Source of the DNA: Dolomedes plantarius
Taxonomy: Eukaryota; Arthropoda; Arachnida; Araneae; Dolomedidae
Length of the DNA stretch: 64,000 nucleotides
NCBI GenBank assembly: GCA_907164885.2
Contig: OU015499.1
Location: 148,984,739 to 149,048,738, forward strand
Reading direction: 5' to 3'
In this document: positions 31,457 to 43,053 of the stretch, one piece after another
Layout of the letters: every line of letters begins with the position of its first letter
Numbering within the stretch: the first letter of the stretch is position 1
Position numbers and translations under genes: made by a program
The notes under the pieces: generated by a model
The model's database searches: none
What the model saw: the letters and a program-made list of their open reading frames with translations, nothing else
Told to the model about the DNA's origin: nothing

Positions 31457-31966
31457 TCAGGAATTTTTAAAGATGTTCAGAATAGTATTTATGTTTTCAC
31501 TTGGTTAAGCTGTAATGGGAGTTGACGCTGTAGTAATGTTACAATGACGTAACTTCTAGGATAGAATTGGCTGCTGTTTCGCCATAACCGTCACTTATGG
31601 AATTGGGGTGTGTATGCATCTTCTACTTTGCATTAGGATTATTTGTGTGCTTGCATGTACGGTGCGTTGAGCCCATACTGTAAGTTGTTTTTTGTCTTTT
31701 CATTTTCTTTTGACTAATTGCTTCCTTGGGGGACTCGGGGCCTTGGGATGTCTGTTGGTCTTACCTGCATCCTATTCAGAAAGTTCCCCTTGATTTGGAT
31801 AGGCTCCCTGACGGAGAGACCTTTCGGTTACCTCTATGTTGTTTTATGGTTCAGTTCCGGCACTTATACAGAATCTTGCCTTTGGTGCGTGGATGCCCGG
31901 AGTGCTTGATTTCTGTTTTTTTTTTCTGTATTCTTATTATTTCTATCTATCTCTATTGGATTAGTT
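31457..31966 (+). repeat. Dispersed repeat with a conserved short frame, copy 2
   Basis: Direct copy of 6553-7068. It keeps SYLHPIQKVP, RLPDGETFRLPLCCFMVQFR and the HLYRILPLVRGCPECLIS segment in one frame (about 31,765-31,915). Length differences from copy 1 are 9 nt inside the conserved frame and 8 nt upstream of it. Confidence 0.6.
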
Positions 31967-32873
31967 ATTTGTATTTTCTTTATGGGGATATGAAGCTTCT
32001 GCGCTATCCTCTATTGAAAATGTTTTATGTTTTCTTTGCAGGATATGTTTTATGTTGAAGTGATTTGGCAAACTATGCTTGCTTTTTAATTTTTGTTTAT
32101 TTGTTTTGTTTATTTTTTACTACGTTTAAATTAGTTTTGACTTTTACGTTTAAATTTGAGTGTTGTTTTTTTCTTTTTTTGTGCATGTTTATATGCCGTA
32201 TTATTTCACTCTGAAAAAAATTTTACTTCAGTCTAGCCAAAGTTTTTCTAGTCATTTAAAGAATAAATTGGTTGCTAATTATTTTTTTGTTAACTTTTAC
32301 GTATTTTCATATATTTCAGTTTTATGTAATGCTGAAGTAATACACTTTTGATACTTTTTATATGCATATTTGAATAACTTAAATGCCTTCATCATGGTTC
32401 TTAGATAAAATGTGTGTAATTTCAATAATATATCTTTATATCAGATGAAAGGTGAATCACAGTCTAACATAAAAGATTGTATGCTAATGGTAGAATGTTT
32501 CCTCTTTTGGTATATTTTTTTAAAAGTTTAAAATAATTTGAGATGATAATTAACATGAAATTATTTTTAACATGAAATTCTTTTGGCATATACAGATTAT
32601 TTTGTCTTTCAAATAAGTATGAATTTTATTTTTATACCAATTAAGCTGTAAACAAATTCTTAGTGTCAGAATTCTATTTGTCTAGGTTAAGTGAAATTGA
32701 ATGAATGATTAATTTTTGGTTAATGATTGTTAATATGAAACAAATACATGGTTTCATAAATCCAAAGATATTGTAACTGAAAGCCTGGTTTGAATTTTGT
32801 CAATAAATTTGTTGCTTCTTATCCTTTGCATTTCATAAATTTTGGAAGTAGCTAATAGAATGCTATCTCTCTT

Positions 32874-32934
<61 letters not shown>

Positions 32935-33909
32935 CAAAATCAAGAAATAAAATTAACTGTAGATTAAGCCACAACACCACAGTAGAAAATAGTAAAGCTA
33001 TCAGTAATGGAATTTAATACAGTAACCTTCATAGTAAGGCACAGATGTAGTATTTCCTGTTAAAAGAAGTCAAATATACAAACTTAAAACTGAAGCTTAA
33101 AGGAAAACCACATTTAGTAAAACGTAATATAAATTTTAAAAAAACCTTCATTTAAAGATAGTATCACCCCTGTTGGCTCCCAAGATAAAATTACACTAAA
33201 ATTTGCAGTTTTTTTAAAATTTTGTCTTCCCACAGATTTTGAATTTCAGTTTTACTCAGAGAAGCAGACCCATCCACGTGTACTTCTGTAGAAGAATTTC
33301 TTCTGAATCATTATGTCTTTACAATAAAAATTAAGAAAATTCACACCTCGCATCTGCTATGCAAATATTGTGTGTATATATATCAACTGTGTAGCGAGTT
33401 TGTTTGCTCTTTCTTTTTTTCTCGCCTTCTTTCTCTGTTTTGCTGGTGTAGGTAGAGGCTATTATAAGTTTGATGTCTCATGGACTGTGTGCCTGAGACA
33501 GTTTTATTATGTTTGAGAGTAAATTAATAGTTTATTTATAACTTCAAATGAAGAAGTTTTATCTATGTTTCTGTTATTGCCAGCCACACTCTGCTAATTG
33601 TCACCATGTCTGACAATAAAAAGATTTGTAAAAATTTCAATATTTTTCCATGGTTTATCAAAAATTTACATGAATCACTTTAGAGATGACAGCTATTTGC
33701 CACAAAATGAAAGAAGAACAATCAGTTAGATATTAGGCATCACATACGGTTAGTATGTCTGTGGGTGAAGGAGTTAATCTAAGTTCTTGTACTGTGGGTA
33801 TTACAATCACTTATTTGCAGGGTAGATACGATGAGATAATCACATGATCATCAACTGAGGAGAATTAGCCACTTAAATGACATTTACAATGAATTACAGG
33901 TTTAGCGGG
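31967..33909. other. AT-rich intergenic sequence with (TA)n(TG)n microsatellite
   Basis: About 1.9 kb with no supported gene. A compound microsatellite, (TA)n at about 32,876-32,913 followed by (TG)n to about 32,934, sits in the middle. Confidence 0.55.
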
Positions 33910-34106
33910 TGTTCCGTACTGTTCACGGCAATTTCCGGCGATTGTAGCGCCACCTTTTGGTTGTATGAAAAAACGCTCTACTATGAAACTTGTTCTAGAT
34001 GAGTAGTCGCGTCGCTTTAAGCGGCCATTTTTCAAGCCCATGTTGCGGCACCGCTTTCAATAAAATTGTTATTTTCTACAGTCCACTTTGTGTTCGCTCC
34101 GTTCCA
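33910..34106 (+). repeat. Putative 5' LTR of BEL/Pao element 1
   Basis: Starts TGTTCCGTACTG, contains an AATAAA signal at 34,059-34,064 and ends ...GTTCCA. It is directly followed by TTTTTGGTCCTAGCGATGCGG, placed where a BEL primer-binding site would be. No second LTR copy is available for comparison because the element is truncated at its 3' end, so the edges are provisional. Confidence 0.5.
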
Positions 34107-34171
34107 TTTTTGGTCCTAGCGATGCGGAGGTGGAACTTTTCGCGTAACTTTGGAGAAATTTACCGCTTTAA

Positions 34172-34843
34172 GGGAACAAGGGACCTTCAGCTTTGAATTT
34201 TTTATTGACAATTTTTAACGCTATATGCAAAATGAGAGTAATTGATATTCTGTTTTACTACATTTAAAACCCTCAGAATCCAAAATAAGGATATTTTGGC
34301 AGAATAGTGCCCTTTTTCAAAATGTTTTTCAAAAATACTAGCATTTTTGAAAATGCTCCATGCGCATTCCAAATCATTAAATAACCTTAGATTTTTTTAA
34401 CATAAATTTACCGTACGTATATAAATATAATTGTGCTATGAAATTTTTTTATAGGAATCTAAAGCCATAAATAATTTTTTTTTAAATTTGGCTGTTGTTT
34501 TTTATGCTTTTTTACGTTTTTGCTTTATTTCATGGTCTACAAATTTGAAATATATTCGTGGTTTCAAAGAATTATGCACAGGTTTGTGGAAAACACTTCA
34601 ATTCACAATCCTGGGAAATTTGAAAGAAATCAAACGAAAAGTAATGCGCATGGAGGATTTTGAAAAATGCTATAATTTTTGAAAACCTTTTTGATAAAGA
34701 GGTCGAATTCTTAAACGAAATACTTATTTGTGAATTCTAAGTGTTTTTAATAAAATAAAAAATAATATTAATTATTCTTATTTAATATAAAGAATAAAGT
34801 ATTGAAAGCTTAAAACAAACGAAGCTGAAGGTACCTTGTCCCC
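34172..34843. mobile_element. TIR element with TTAA flanks inserted in the BEL leader
   Basis: The left end GGGAACAAGGGACCTTCAGC and the right end, read inward as GGGGACAAGGTACCTTCAGC, are inverted repeats of about 24 bp. TTAA borders both sides (34,168-34,171, 34,844-34,847). Length 672 bp. The frame at 34,488-34,682 has no recognisable domain. TTAA duplication points to piggyBac, but the ends begin with GGG rather than the usual CCC, so the superfamily is uncertain. Confidence 0.7.
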
Positions 34844-34880
34844 TTAAAGAGACAAAAATCAAGTTTGAAAGGAAAAGTAA

Positions 34881-36075
34881 TGCCGATCGAAAACTCCGTG
34901 TAAAACTTTAAAAACAGTGATCAGGCGAGCATTGAGCTCCAATTAAAACTAACGAACGTTAAAAGGCTTCAAGATAAAACCGAAGAATTACGCTGTGAAT
35001 ATTATGATTTACCTGAGGATACGGATTTAGCAGAACTCGAAGAAGAACTTCAAGATTTAGATTCGAGACTGGAATAATTAGATGTAAGCCTAAATTGCCT
35101 CAATAGTAAACTGCATGCAAGTAATAAACTTGAAAATGATCATATTAAAATAAATAATGCTGATCTGCCAACTTCATCATTGAATATTATGCTCCCAGAA
35201 ATCCCGCTTCCATAGTTTTCAGGAAAATACAAGGACTGGAGTCAGTTTGAACTCCAGTTTTCTAATTTAATTGATAAAAATGTTGTCTTATCAGAAACGC
35301 AAAAACTATATTATTTAAGCGCAGCACTAAAGGATGAAGCAAAACAATTAGAAACTCTAGATGACACATATAAATCTTTGTTTAATGCATTATAAGAACG
35401 CTATCAGAACACAAGAATGTTAGTCGATTCACATATCCAAGCTCTAAAGAATTTCGAGAAAATCACGCATGAATCGCCAAAAGAATTACGCAATTAGTTA
35501 GATTGTATAAATTGAAACTTACGAGCCTTGAGCGTTTTAGAATATAAAAGAAACAATCTTTCAGATATTATGTTGATAAATGTTATTACAAGTAAATTGG
35601 ACAGAGAAACTAGAAAACAATACGAGTTATCTCTGAATTCTAAAGAAGTTCCATCATTAGACGAATTTTTAAATTTCTTATAAACGCGAAGTTTGATGTT
35701 AGAAGGCTTAAACAGAAATTTTTAGATTAAGTCCAGCCCTAAAAACGTTTCAAAATATCTCAAATCGTTCCAAAACTTTCATGATTAATTCCAAGGAGCA
35801 TTTAAAACTTTGTTTTATGTAAAAGCCCATACCCTTTACATAAATGCTCACAATTTCATAATATGAAGGTCTCAAGCAGATATGAATTCGTTAAAAATCA
35901 AAAGTTATGCTATAACTGATTAAATTTCCATACTGTATCTCAATGTAAATCGAAATACTTTTGTAGTGTTTGTAAAAAGAAACACCATACATTATTGCAC
36001 TTATTCGATGAAATGAAAGAAATACATGGAAATCAAAACACATTGCCTCAGAACATTAAAAGCGATGATTGAGTT
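34881..36075 (+). pseudogene. BEL/Pao gag (DUF1759-type) with CCHC region, element 1
   Basis: From ATG at 34,881. A coiled segment (KRLQDKTEELRCEYYDLPED) precedes the gag core LPEIPLP-stop-FSGKYKDWSQFELQFSNLID and ETQKLYYLSAALKDEAKQLE. Then come STKL-like TSKLDRETRKQYELSLNSKE and, around 35,900-36,000, Cys-rich sequence with KNQKLCYN, FHTVSQCKSK and CSVCKKKHHTLLH, the zinc knuckles. Stops occur in at least six places and some frameshifts are present. It would have formed the particle and nucleocapsid part of the retrotransposon. No env-like gene is present. Confidence 0.82.
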
Positions 36076-36108
36076 AGACAAAATGGCGCGGTTCAGATTG
36101 GCGCTGAA

Positions 36109-38035
36109 ATGAGGAGTGTTTTGCTTAGTTCCAAGCTTTCAAAAAATGAAAAAGCAAATACTGCACTTCCGCAGAATGAAAGTGTTTTATTAAATACTGT
36201 GGTTATTTATGTTAAAAATAAATACGGTCAAAGGTTCAAATTTAAAGGCTTGTTAGACAATGGAAGTGAAATAAATCTCATTACTAAGCATTGTGCAGAT
36301 ATTTTGGGGTTAAGAAAAGAGAATATTAAAATTTAAATTTCAGGAATAAACAACTCAATTCATCCAATTAAGGCTAAAGTAAATACTAATATTTCTAACA
36401 AAAGATAGACATTTTCGGTGAATATAGATTGCATATTGGTTCCTAGAATAACTGAAATTTTTCCAGTAGCAAAACTAGATATATGAAATGTTAAATTTCC
36501 TAATGATGTGGAACTAGCAGATCCAAGTTTTTATTTACCCAGCCAGATTGATTTCTTGATCGGAAGTGAACTATTTTTTGAAATTTTGAAAAGTGAAAGA
36601 ATTTATACGGAAGATGGAAATTTAATGTTACAGAACACTAAGTTTGGTTATATAGTAATCGGATCTTTACAACACGAAAAATATAATAATTCTCGTTACT
36701 GTTGTTTACTTAATGAAACTAATTTAGATAAATCACTTAAGAATTTTTTCGAAGCAGAACTGATACCGGAAGATAACGTTGAAATGATTAAAAGTGCTGA
36801 TGATAAACTATGTGAACAACATTTTTTGAATACACACAGAAGGGACAATTCAGGCCGATACATTGTTCAAATGCCGATTTCGAAGAATCCTGATTGTTTA
36901 GGTGATTCCAAACAATATGCTTTAAGAAAACTTGATTGTTTATGGAAAAGATTAAATCAAAATCCAAAATTCTTAGAGCTGTATAAAGAATTTATTCATG
37001 AATATTTAACCTTAGGCCATATGGAGGAAGTTTTAGAAAATGAAGAACCAGAAATTGTATATTATCTCCCTCACCACGGTGTCTACAGACCTGATAAGGA
37101 GACAACCCTTTAAGAGTAGTATTTAATGCTTCGTCTGTTACGTCTTCAGGAGAATCACTAAATTCATTACAGTTGAAGGGAGGTATAATGCAGGATGATC
37201 TTTTTGCTGTTCTACTTAGATTTCGAAAACACGAATATGCACTTACTGCCGATATAAGAAATATGTTCCGGCGAATTTTGATAGACGGTTATTAACGCGA
37301 TCTCTTGCGCATATTTTGGAAGGAAGGGATGAAAGAACCTCCAAGGACTTACAGACTGTGTACTGTTACATATGGCACGACAAGTGCTCCATTTTTAGCA
37401 ACGCGATCGCTTAAACAACTCGCCATTGATGATGGAGATCAATATCCACTAACAGCTTCAGTTCTTCAATCAGATACATATATGGATGAGATCTTAAGTG
37501 GAGAATCTGAATTTTCAAAACTTAAGGAGCTACAGTCTCAGTTAATAAAGTTATTGAAGTCTGGAGGTATGGATTTACACAAATGGTGCACAAACCACCC
37601 TAGTTTATTAACAGATCTCAAATTATTCAAGAATATGCTATTAAATCAGACTCTGAATTAGATGTGGTAAAAACATTGGGTATGTTGTGGAAACCTAAAA
37701 TTGATATGTTTACATACATGACCAAGGATAATCCTAAATTGAATTACACTAAATCAGAAGTGCTTTCACAAATAGCCAGAATAATCGATCCTCTTGGTTT
37801 AATTGGTCCGGTCATTGCAAAAGCTAAAATCTTCTTGTTGCACCTGTGGTTACAGAATATTGCATGGCATGAACAACTTCCAGAATCTTTAGCTAAAGAG
37901 TGGCATGATTTTTCCTTATCACTTTGGAATCTGAATGAATTAAAGACACCTGTACGAATATTTCTACATGGATTCGCAGACGCCTCAGAAAATGCGTATG
38001 GTGCAGTTATCTTCATACAGTCTATAGCGTATGGC
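36109..38035 (+). pseudogene. BEL/Pao pol: protease, reverse transcriptase, start of RNase H, element 1
   Basis: The protease segment (DUF1758-like) has FKGLLDNGSEINLITK, keeping the active-site Asp-x-Gly-Ser with Asn in between. A linker with SQIDFLIGSELFFEIL follows (36,540-36,590), then a long open stretch to YYLPHHGVYRPDK (37,060-37,100). After a stop the RT continues with FNASSVTSSGESLNSLQLKG, ALTADIRNMFRRILIDGY, YGTTSAPFLATRSLKQLA and TYMDEILSGE (YVDD-type motif reading YMDE, about 37,478). Then KTLGMLWKPKIDMF and FLHGFADASENAYGAVIF, the RNase H start with its Asp intact. The coding sequence stops abruptly at the fusion point with the opposite-strand element. Several stops and frameshifts. 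Confidence 0.85.
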
Positions 38036-39470
38036 AACACTATCGAAATACGTCGAAATACGAGGAAAAAACACTCAGTTGACAACGCAGGAACTATTTG
38101 GAGATGAACCGCTGTTGTGACGACACACGTGAAAAAAAAGGGTATAAGATTTTTAAAATTTATTCTCCTTCGACACATTTTTAATTAAAACTAGGTCTGC
38201 AAAATAGACGCCACAGATAACAAATGGGAGAGATTGAGCGATTCTATCTTTAGGTAATTGTCCTGTGATTTGGTTCGCAGGTTTTGCAGAATATTTCTTG
38301 CAAATCAAACATTTGATGATTATTTTCTTTAATAATTGACGTCCTTTGGGGATCCAATATTTTCTCATGATATTTGAAGATACACCGCAATGCATGGCTT
38401 TATTATGGTCTCAAAAGACTAATAATTCAGTAAATCTCGAATTTTTCGGCAGTAAAACGGGATGTTTTTCTCTTAATGTCAACTCGGCTTCATCTAATCT
38501 TCCAGATGTTAGTAGAATTTTATTCGAATCTAGAAATACGTAAACTAAAAATGTCGGAGTTCTGTTTTATCTTCTCTTTTCTTTCAAGGGTTGCAATTTC
38601 AGTAGAGTAAGTTTCATTCCGCATTTATTTAATCCATAATTCCTCAGCCCTTTTAAGTTCTGCTGCGGTGAGACTGCGCTCTAGCTTAACGGGATTTCTG
38701 CTATTCGACACGAATCTTAAAACCCAGCTGGTAATTCTAAGTACCTTCGTTAGGATATTGAATTTATTCAAGTCTAATATGTGTCCTCTTGTTTCTAAGG
38801 CACACTTGTTTATGGCGATGTTTTCGTATTTACTTCTCAGTCCTAATTCTTTGTTATCAACTTCAGAGTTTTCTGCAAGTGGCCAAGATTCTTCTGATTG
38901 TCGAAGCCAGGGTGGGCCATGCCACAAAAGTTCACTGTTTTTCGACTGAGTAACAGAAAGGCCTCTCGATATTAAATCAGCAGGATTTCCTTTCCCAGGA
39001 CAATGTTGCCATTCTTCGGGATAAGCAACTTTGTGTATTTCTTCTAATCTATTTCTCACAAAGGGTTTGAATCGAATTGGATTTCCCCGAATCCAATGGT
39101 AAACAATTTTCGAACCGGTCCATAAATGACATTTTGTATAACATTTTAAAGTTTTAGAAATTCTGGCGCATAGTCTACTTGAGAGAAGAGCACCCATCAA
39201 CTCTAATCGGGGTAGTGTGAGAGGCTTCAAAGTGGCTACCCTGCTTTTTGAAGTAATAAAGCTGGTACGAACAGTCCTGTCAACGCTGGTTATTCTAGCA
39301 TAAATAACCGCACCGTATGCCTTTAAACTGGCATTAGAAAAACAGTGTACGTCTATGCGTTCTATTTCATCCCTTTTCAAATCATTAAAATAGTAACGAG
39401 GAATTAAAAGTGCATCCAGCCAACAAAGTTCGTTACACCAATTATTCCAAGGAAATTTCAACTTCGGCGG
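38036..39470 (-). pseudogene. BEL/Pao RNase H and integrase, element 2 (minus strand)
   Basis: Reading on the minus strand, 38,625-39,461 is open: RNase H with VHCFSNASLKAYGAVIYARI (an Asn where relatives have the catalytic Asp), LTLPRLELMGALLSSRLC, WTGSKIVYHWIRG, CPGKGNPADLISRGL. Next comes the integrase zinc-binding region NKAMHCGVSSNIMRKYWIPK, KKIIIKCLICKKYSAKPANQ and LPKDRIAQSLPF. After a frameshift it reads FFTCVVTTAVHLQIVPALST and ends in ECFFLVFRRISI at about 38,040. The catalytic core and C-terminus of the integrase are missing because the element ends at the fusion. Confidence 0.85.
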
Positions 39471-41265
39471 TACTTCTGAGTCCCAATCAATACCCAGACA
39501 CCAAACTTCTTGTATTAAACATTTAATCTGTATTATAAATGGCCCCCAAAAAACGAGCTGGTCGAAAATTCGACCTGCAACCTGGAGAAGAAGTCTTTTC
39601 GTATCAGAATTTCCTGAGATGAAATCTCTTATATTTCATGTATTGAAAAAGAAAGAGTCAATCTCTGTATTCCAGGATATCCCCAAAACACTCGATGTGG
39701 AGCCTGGTTGGCCCATAGCTTCAGGATTTTCAAGCACAGAAATGACACTCCCAACCCATAAATCTTTCAATTGTTTTGAATTAGTTTTCCATTTGTGAAG
39801 TGTCATATTGGCTCCCTTGAAAATATCTATACACTCTAAACTAGTTTTAAATGCACCCTCCACGTCATCATCCCCTGTAATTATATCATCAACATAACAT
39901 GTACGATCAAAAGTTCAGAAGTATGGGGATACAATCCTGAATATTTCTTCAAATGATGCTTTATTGTCGCACTTAGTAGGAAGGGTGAACTATTTATGCC
40001 AAATAATACTCTCCTGAACCTATAAATTTAAGCAAATTGTTTATCATGGTTGGGATCGTCATTCCAAAAAAAATCTAGTGACATCCTTATCTCCCTCATC
40101 AATTTCAATTTGGAGAAATGCCTTCTGAATATCAGCCGCAAAGACATCCGGGTATTCACGAAATGAAAGCAAAAGTTCATACAAGTCCGGATATAGATTA
40201 GGGCCTACCTGCAAACAGTCATTAAATGACAGTTTACCGGGAAGATGCGATGAAGCATCAAAGACGATACGAAGCTTACAAGTTGTTTTATCGTCACGAA
40301 TAACTTCTCTATGGGGGTAAATAAAATTTAACTTGGATTTCATCTTCTTCAGTATTCTGTACGGGTTCTACAATATTTTGTTCTGAATAATCTTCTATTA
40401 CAGATTTTTATGAATTAAAGAACTCAGGATCATTACGAAATCTAAGTTTAAGGCGTGAAAAACGTTTCTCCGCGACCACTCTGTTATCTTGCAATCTGTA
40501 TTTTAGATCTGATCTCCAGGGCAATTTTACCTTGTAACGAGAATTTTCATACTTAATTTCGGATCCAGATTTCTTCAAAACATCATCGTTTGCAGAAGCA
40601 ACAGCTTCATTTTCTGGGTTAATCCCTAAACCTTCAAGAGTCCAAAATTTTTGTAATTGGTCCGAATTTGATTTTTCTTCAACTATAATATTTAGGGCTA
40701 CAGAAGATTCTAGAACACCATCAGCTTTTCTCTGTACACACCATCCAAATATTGTCTCAGTGGCTACAAGAGTTCTGTTTAATAATTTCAAATTTCCCGT
40801 TACTATACTGTAGTAATAGTCAGTTCCTATAAGAATGTCTATACCACTTTTAAATTCAGCTGAATCAGCTAGCTGTAAATCTTTCAATTTTGATAATATT
40901 ACTTCCGATTTGAAGTTTGAGGGAGGCAATTCTTAACTTATTATTTGATCTGTCACAAGCGCTTCTATTTCAATATTAAAATTTTCATTTTCTTTATTTT
41001 CCAATTTTACACTTACAACATCGAATGTTTGTTGAATGTGCTGTTTACTACCAAAAGTATAAACTGACAAAGTCTCTTTTATAAATACTGGGAGCTTTAA
41101 TTTGCGTGAAATGTTTTGGTTTATGAAGGACTTCATAGATCCGCAATCGAGTAAAATCCTTGTTTGTATTGAGCGAAGTCTGTTTCTAACTTTCGTAACG
41201 CAAGTCTGCAGAAGTATCTTACTTTTTCCAGTGCACGAAATTGCTGACATTATCTCATTAGCCAC
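39471..41265 (-). pseudogene. BEL/Pao protease and reverse transcriptase, element 2 (minus strand)
   Basis: The protease segment 40,933-41,265 reads SIQTRILLDCGSMKSFINQ, with an Asp-Cys-Gly-Ser active site. Segment 40,408-40,929 has SGIDILIGTDYYYSIVTG and TETIFGWCVQRK. RT 40,059-40,343 has REVIRDDKTTCKLRIVFDAS, FNDCLQVGPNLYPDLYELLL and DVFAADIQKAFLQIEIDE. Further on, CYVDDIITGD carries an intact YVDD (about 39,875-39,900). The pieces are separated by frameshifts and stops. It belongs to a family distinct from element 1, since the corresponding motifs differ widely. Confidence 0.85.
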
Positions 41266-41309
41266 ATCACTTGTTTCGTTTTCAGTTACTGTTTTTCCCC
41301 CATCTGGAT

Positions 41310-42537
41310 GATTTCACTTAAATGCCTTCAAGCAAATGGTTCTATTGTGTTTATACCCGCATTTCTGACATCTGAGTCTAGATTTACAATCTCCAATGCG
41401 ATGTTTACCCAAGCATAGAAAGCATCTGGCTTTCGCTTTCAATATATTTTATTTTTTTCGGCGTCAAATTCATTACAGGAATGTGACGGATAGTTATTTC
41501 CACAGAATAAACACCCTGGCGCCGTTTGTTGCAGCGATCGGGAGGTAGTGGTCATGAATTCCTGTGTCATCGTATACTCTGCTCTGGGAAATGGTTTCAC
41601 GCTTTTATTTTTGTTAATTTCAAACTGGTTTGGTTTCGTCGAGGTTCAAAAATTTCGTTCTCTGCTTTTGAAAACTGAAAAGTTTGCAGATATCTAAACT
41701 ACAGGATTCTTTAATATTTTGCCGATTGTATTCCAGAGTTAAATCACTGGGAAGTAACTTTAAAATCACAGCTACACACATGGCACTGTACGATTTTGGC
41801 TCTAGACTTTAAGCGGTCAATGATCTTACATTTGTTTCAATCTTGGCATGTAGTTTCTTTAATTTAGAAATATCACTTGATTTGAAAACAGGTGTCAAAT
41901 TTAGCAATCTCTTTATATGATGGCTAATAATTATCTCTTTCTGACCAAATCAATCTTCAAGAATCTCTAAGGCAGCGTCGTAGTTTGATTCTGAAATCTC
42001 TAATCCTTCAATAGCACTTAAGGCAGAAGAGGCTAAGTAGCTTCTCAGATAATTAAACTTTTCTATTTTCAAAAGGGCATCGTTGTCGTGAATAGAGACT
42101 TTAATTATATTCCAAAAGGTTGTAAACTGAGTACAATCACCCTAAAATTTTTGAATAGTCTGTTTGGGAAGTTTTACAAATTTATTTGCTGTGGTGGCGG
42201 AGGATTCTTGTTCTGAAGTATTATTCAAAGGAACGATTAATTTCTTGTTTTCTTTGAGTTTTTTCTGAGACCGGAATGTCATCAGGTCTATTTTATCAGA
42301 GTATTCGCAAGTTGTTTTGATTTCGTTTTCATATGCTTTCAAGTTTAATAAAGGCTCTACCAATTTATCTACTTCTTTCAGAGAAATAGCTTTAATATTC
42401 AATTGGTTGAGAACCTATCTGAAAACGTCTACATCTAATATATCCGCTTTAAACAGCGAATCTAATTCGTTACATATTTTTGTAACATAAGTTCTCCAAA
42501 TAGTACGGTTCTTCAGTTTCTCTAAATCTTCAGCCAT
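41310..42537 (-). pseudogene. BEL/Pao gag with zinc knuckles, element 2 (minus strand)
   Basis: ATG at 42,537 opens MAEDLEKLKNRTIWRTYVTK. After a stop, 42,142-42,402 encodes LNIKAISLKEVDKLVEPLLN, QTIQKF-stop-GDCTQFTTFWN (gag core), FNYLRSYLASSALSAIEGLE and HIKRLLNLTPVFKSSDISKL. Near 41,500, GCLFCGNNYPSHSCNEF is a CCHC knuckle, with another Cys-rich stretch around 41,350-41,400. Frameshifts and stops throughout. The gag core with W/F residues and the downstream knuckles place it in BEL/Pao. Confidence 0.8.
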
Positions 42538-42768
42538 AGCGATAATAATCAACAAGTCAGCTTACCTTGAGCAGTCTTTGCACAATGTGCTATCCAACAC
42601 GAGTAAATCAAATGTTGCGCTTACTATTTCGATTGGAGCTTCCCGGCCGATGCACCATGTGGCGCAACTGCGTTTCAAACCTATTAGGTGGTTCAGCGGG
42701 CTGTGCTGAATAACGAATTCGATAAAACAAGACTGCTGCTCAACTATAAGTGGTTTTAATTGCTAACT
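42538..42768 (-). repeat. BEL element 2 leader and probable 5' LTR remnant
   Basis: On the minus strand this reads from TTGAAACGCAGTTGCGCCAC through ATGGTGCATCGGCCGGGAAG to the gag ATG at 42,537. The GC-rich block sits where the primer-binding site and LTR end are expected. Sequence further up, towards 42,768, abuts the gypsy LTR on the other side. Exact LTR limits cannot be set without a second LTR. Confidence 0.4.
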
Positions 42769-42902
42769 TGTTGTTGTATTTCCATTCTATGTATGGCAAC
42801 AGCCGCTTATTGTTGTGATGTGTTCGACTATTAAATGAGTAGCGTATCATTCTAGAATGGTGTCTTTATTTAAAGTCAACTTCAAATATAATAGACATAA
42901 CA
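42769..42902 (+). repeat. Putative 5' LTR of the Ty3/gypsy element
   Basis: Begins around TTGTTGTATTTCC, ends ATAGACATAACA, and is followed at once by GTTGGCGACGAGGT, the TGGCGACGAGG-type primer-binding site seen in arthropod gypsy elements. The 3' LTR is missing, so the left edge is uncertain. Confidence 0.55.
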
Positions 42903-43053
42903 GTTGGCGACGAGGTAAAAACCTTTTTAAATGCATTTTATATTTAAATTGAACATTTATTTTCCTGCATATATTTTGCTACTACTATTATTCAAGTACT
43001 GTACATGCGTTAGGCCTAAGTTTTAAACCTCGATTTCTAACTTGTTCTCAATA

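Noticed and set aside
37744..38178. 144-residue minus-strand frame taken as one protein
   Set aside because: Only the first ~40 residues (FTCVVTTAVHLQIVPALS region) are BEL integrase; the rest is antisense of the other BEL element across the fusion point.
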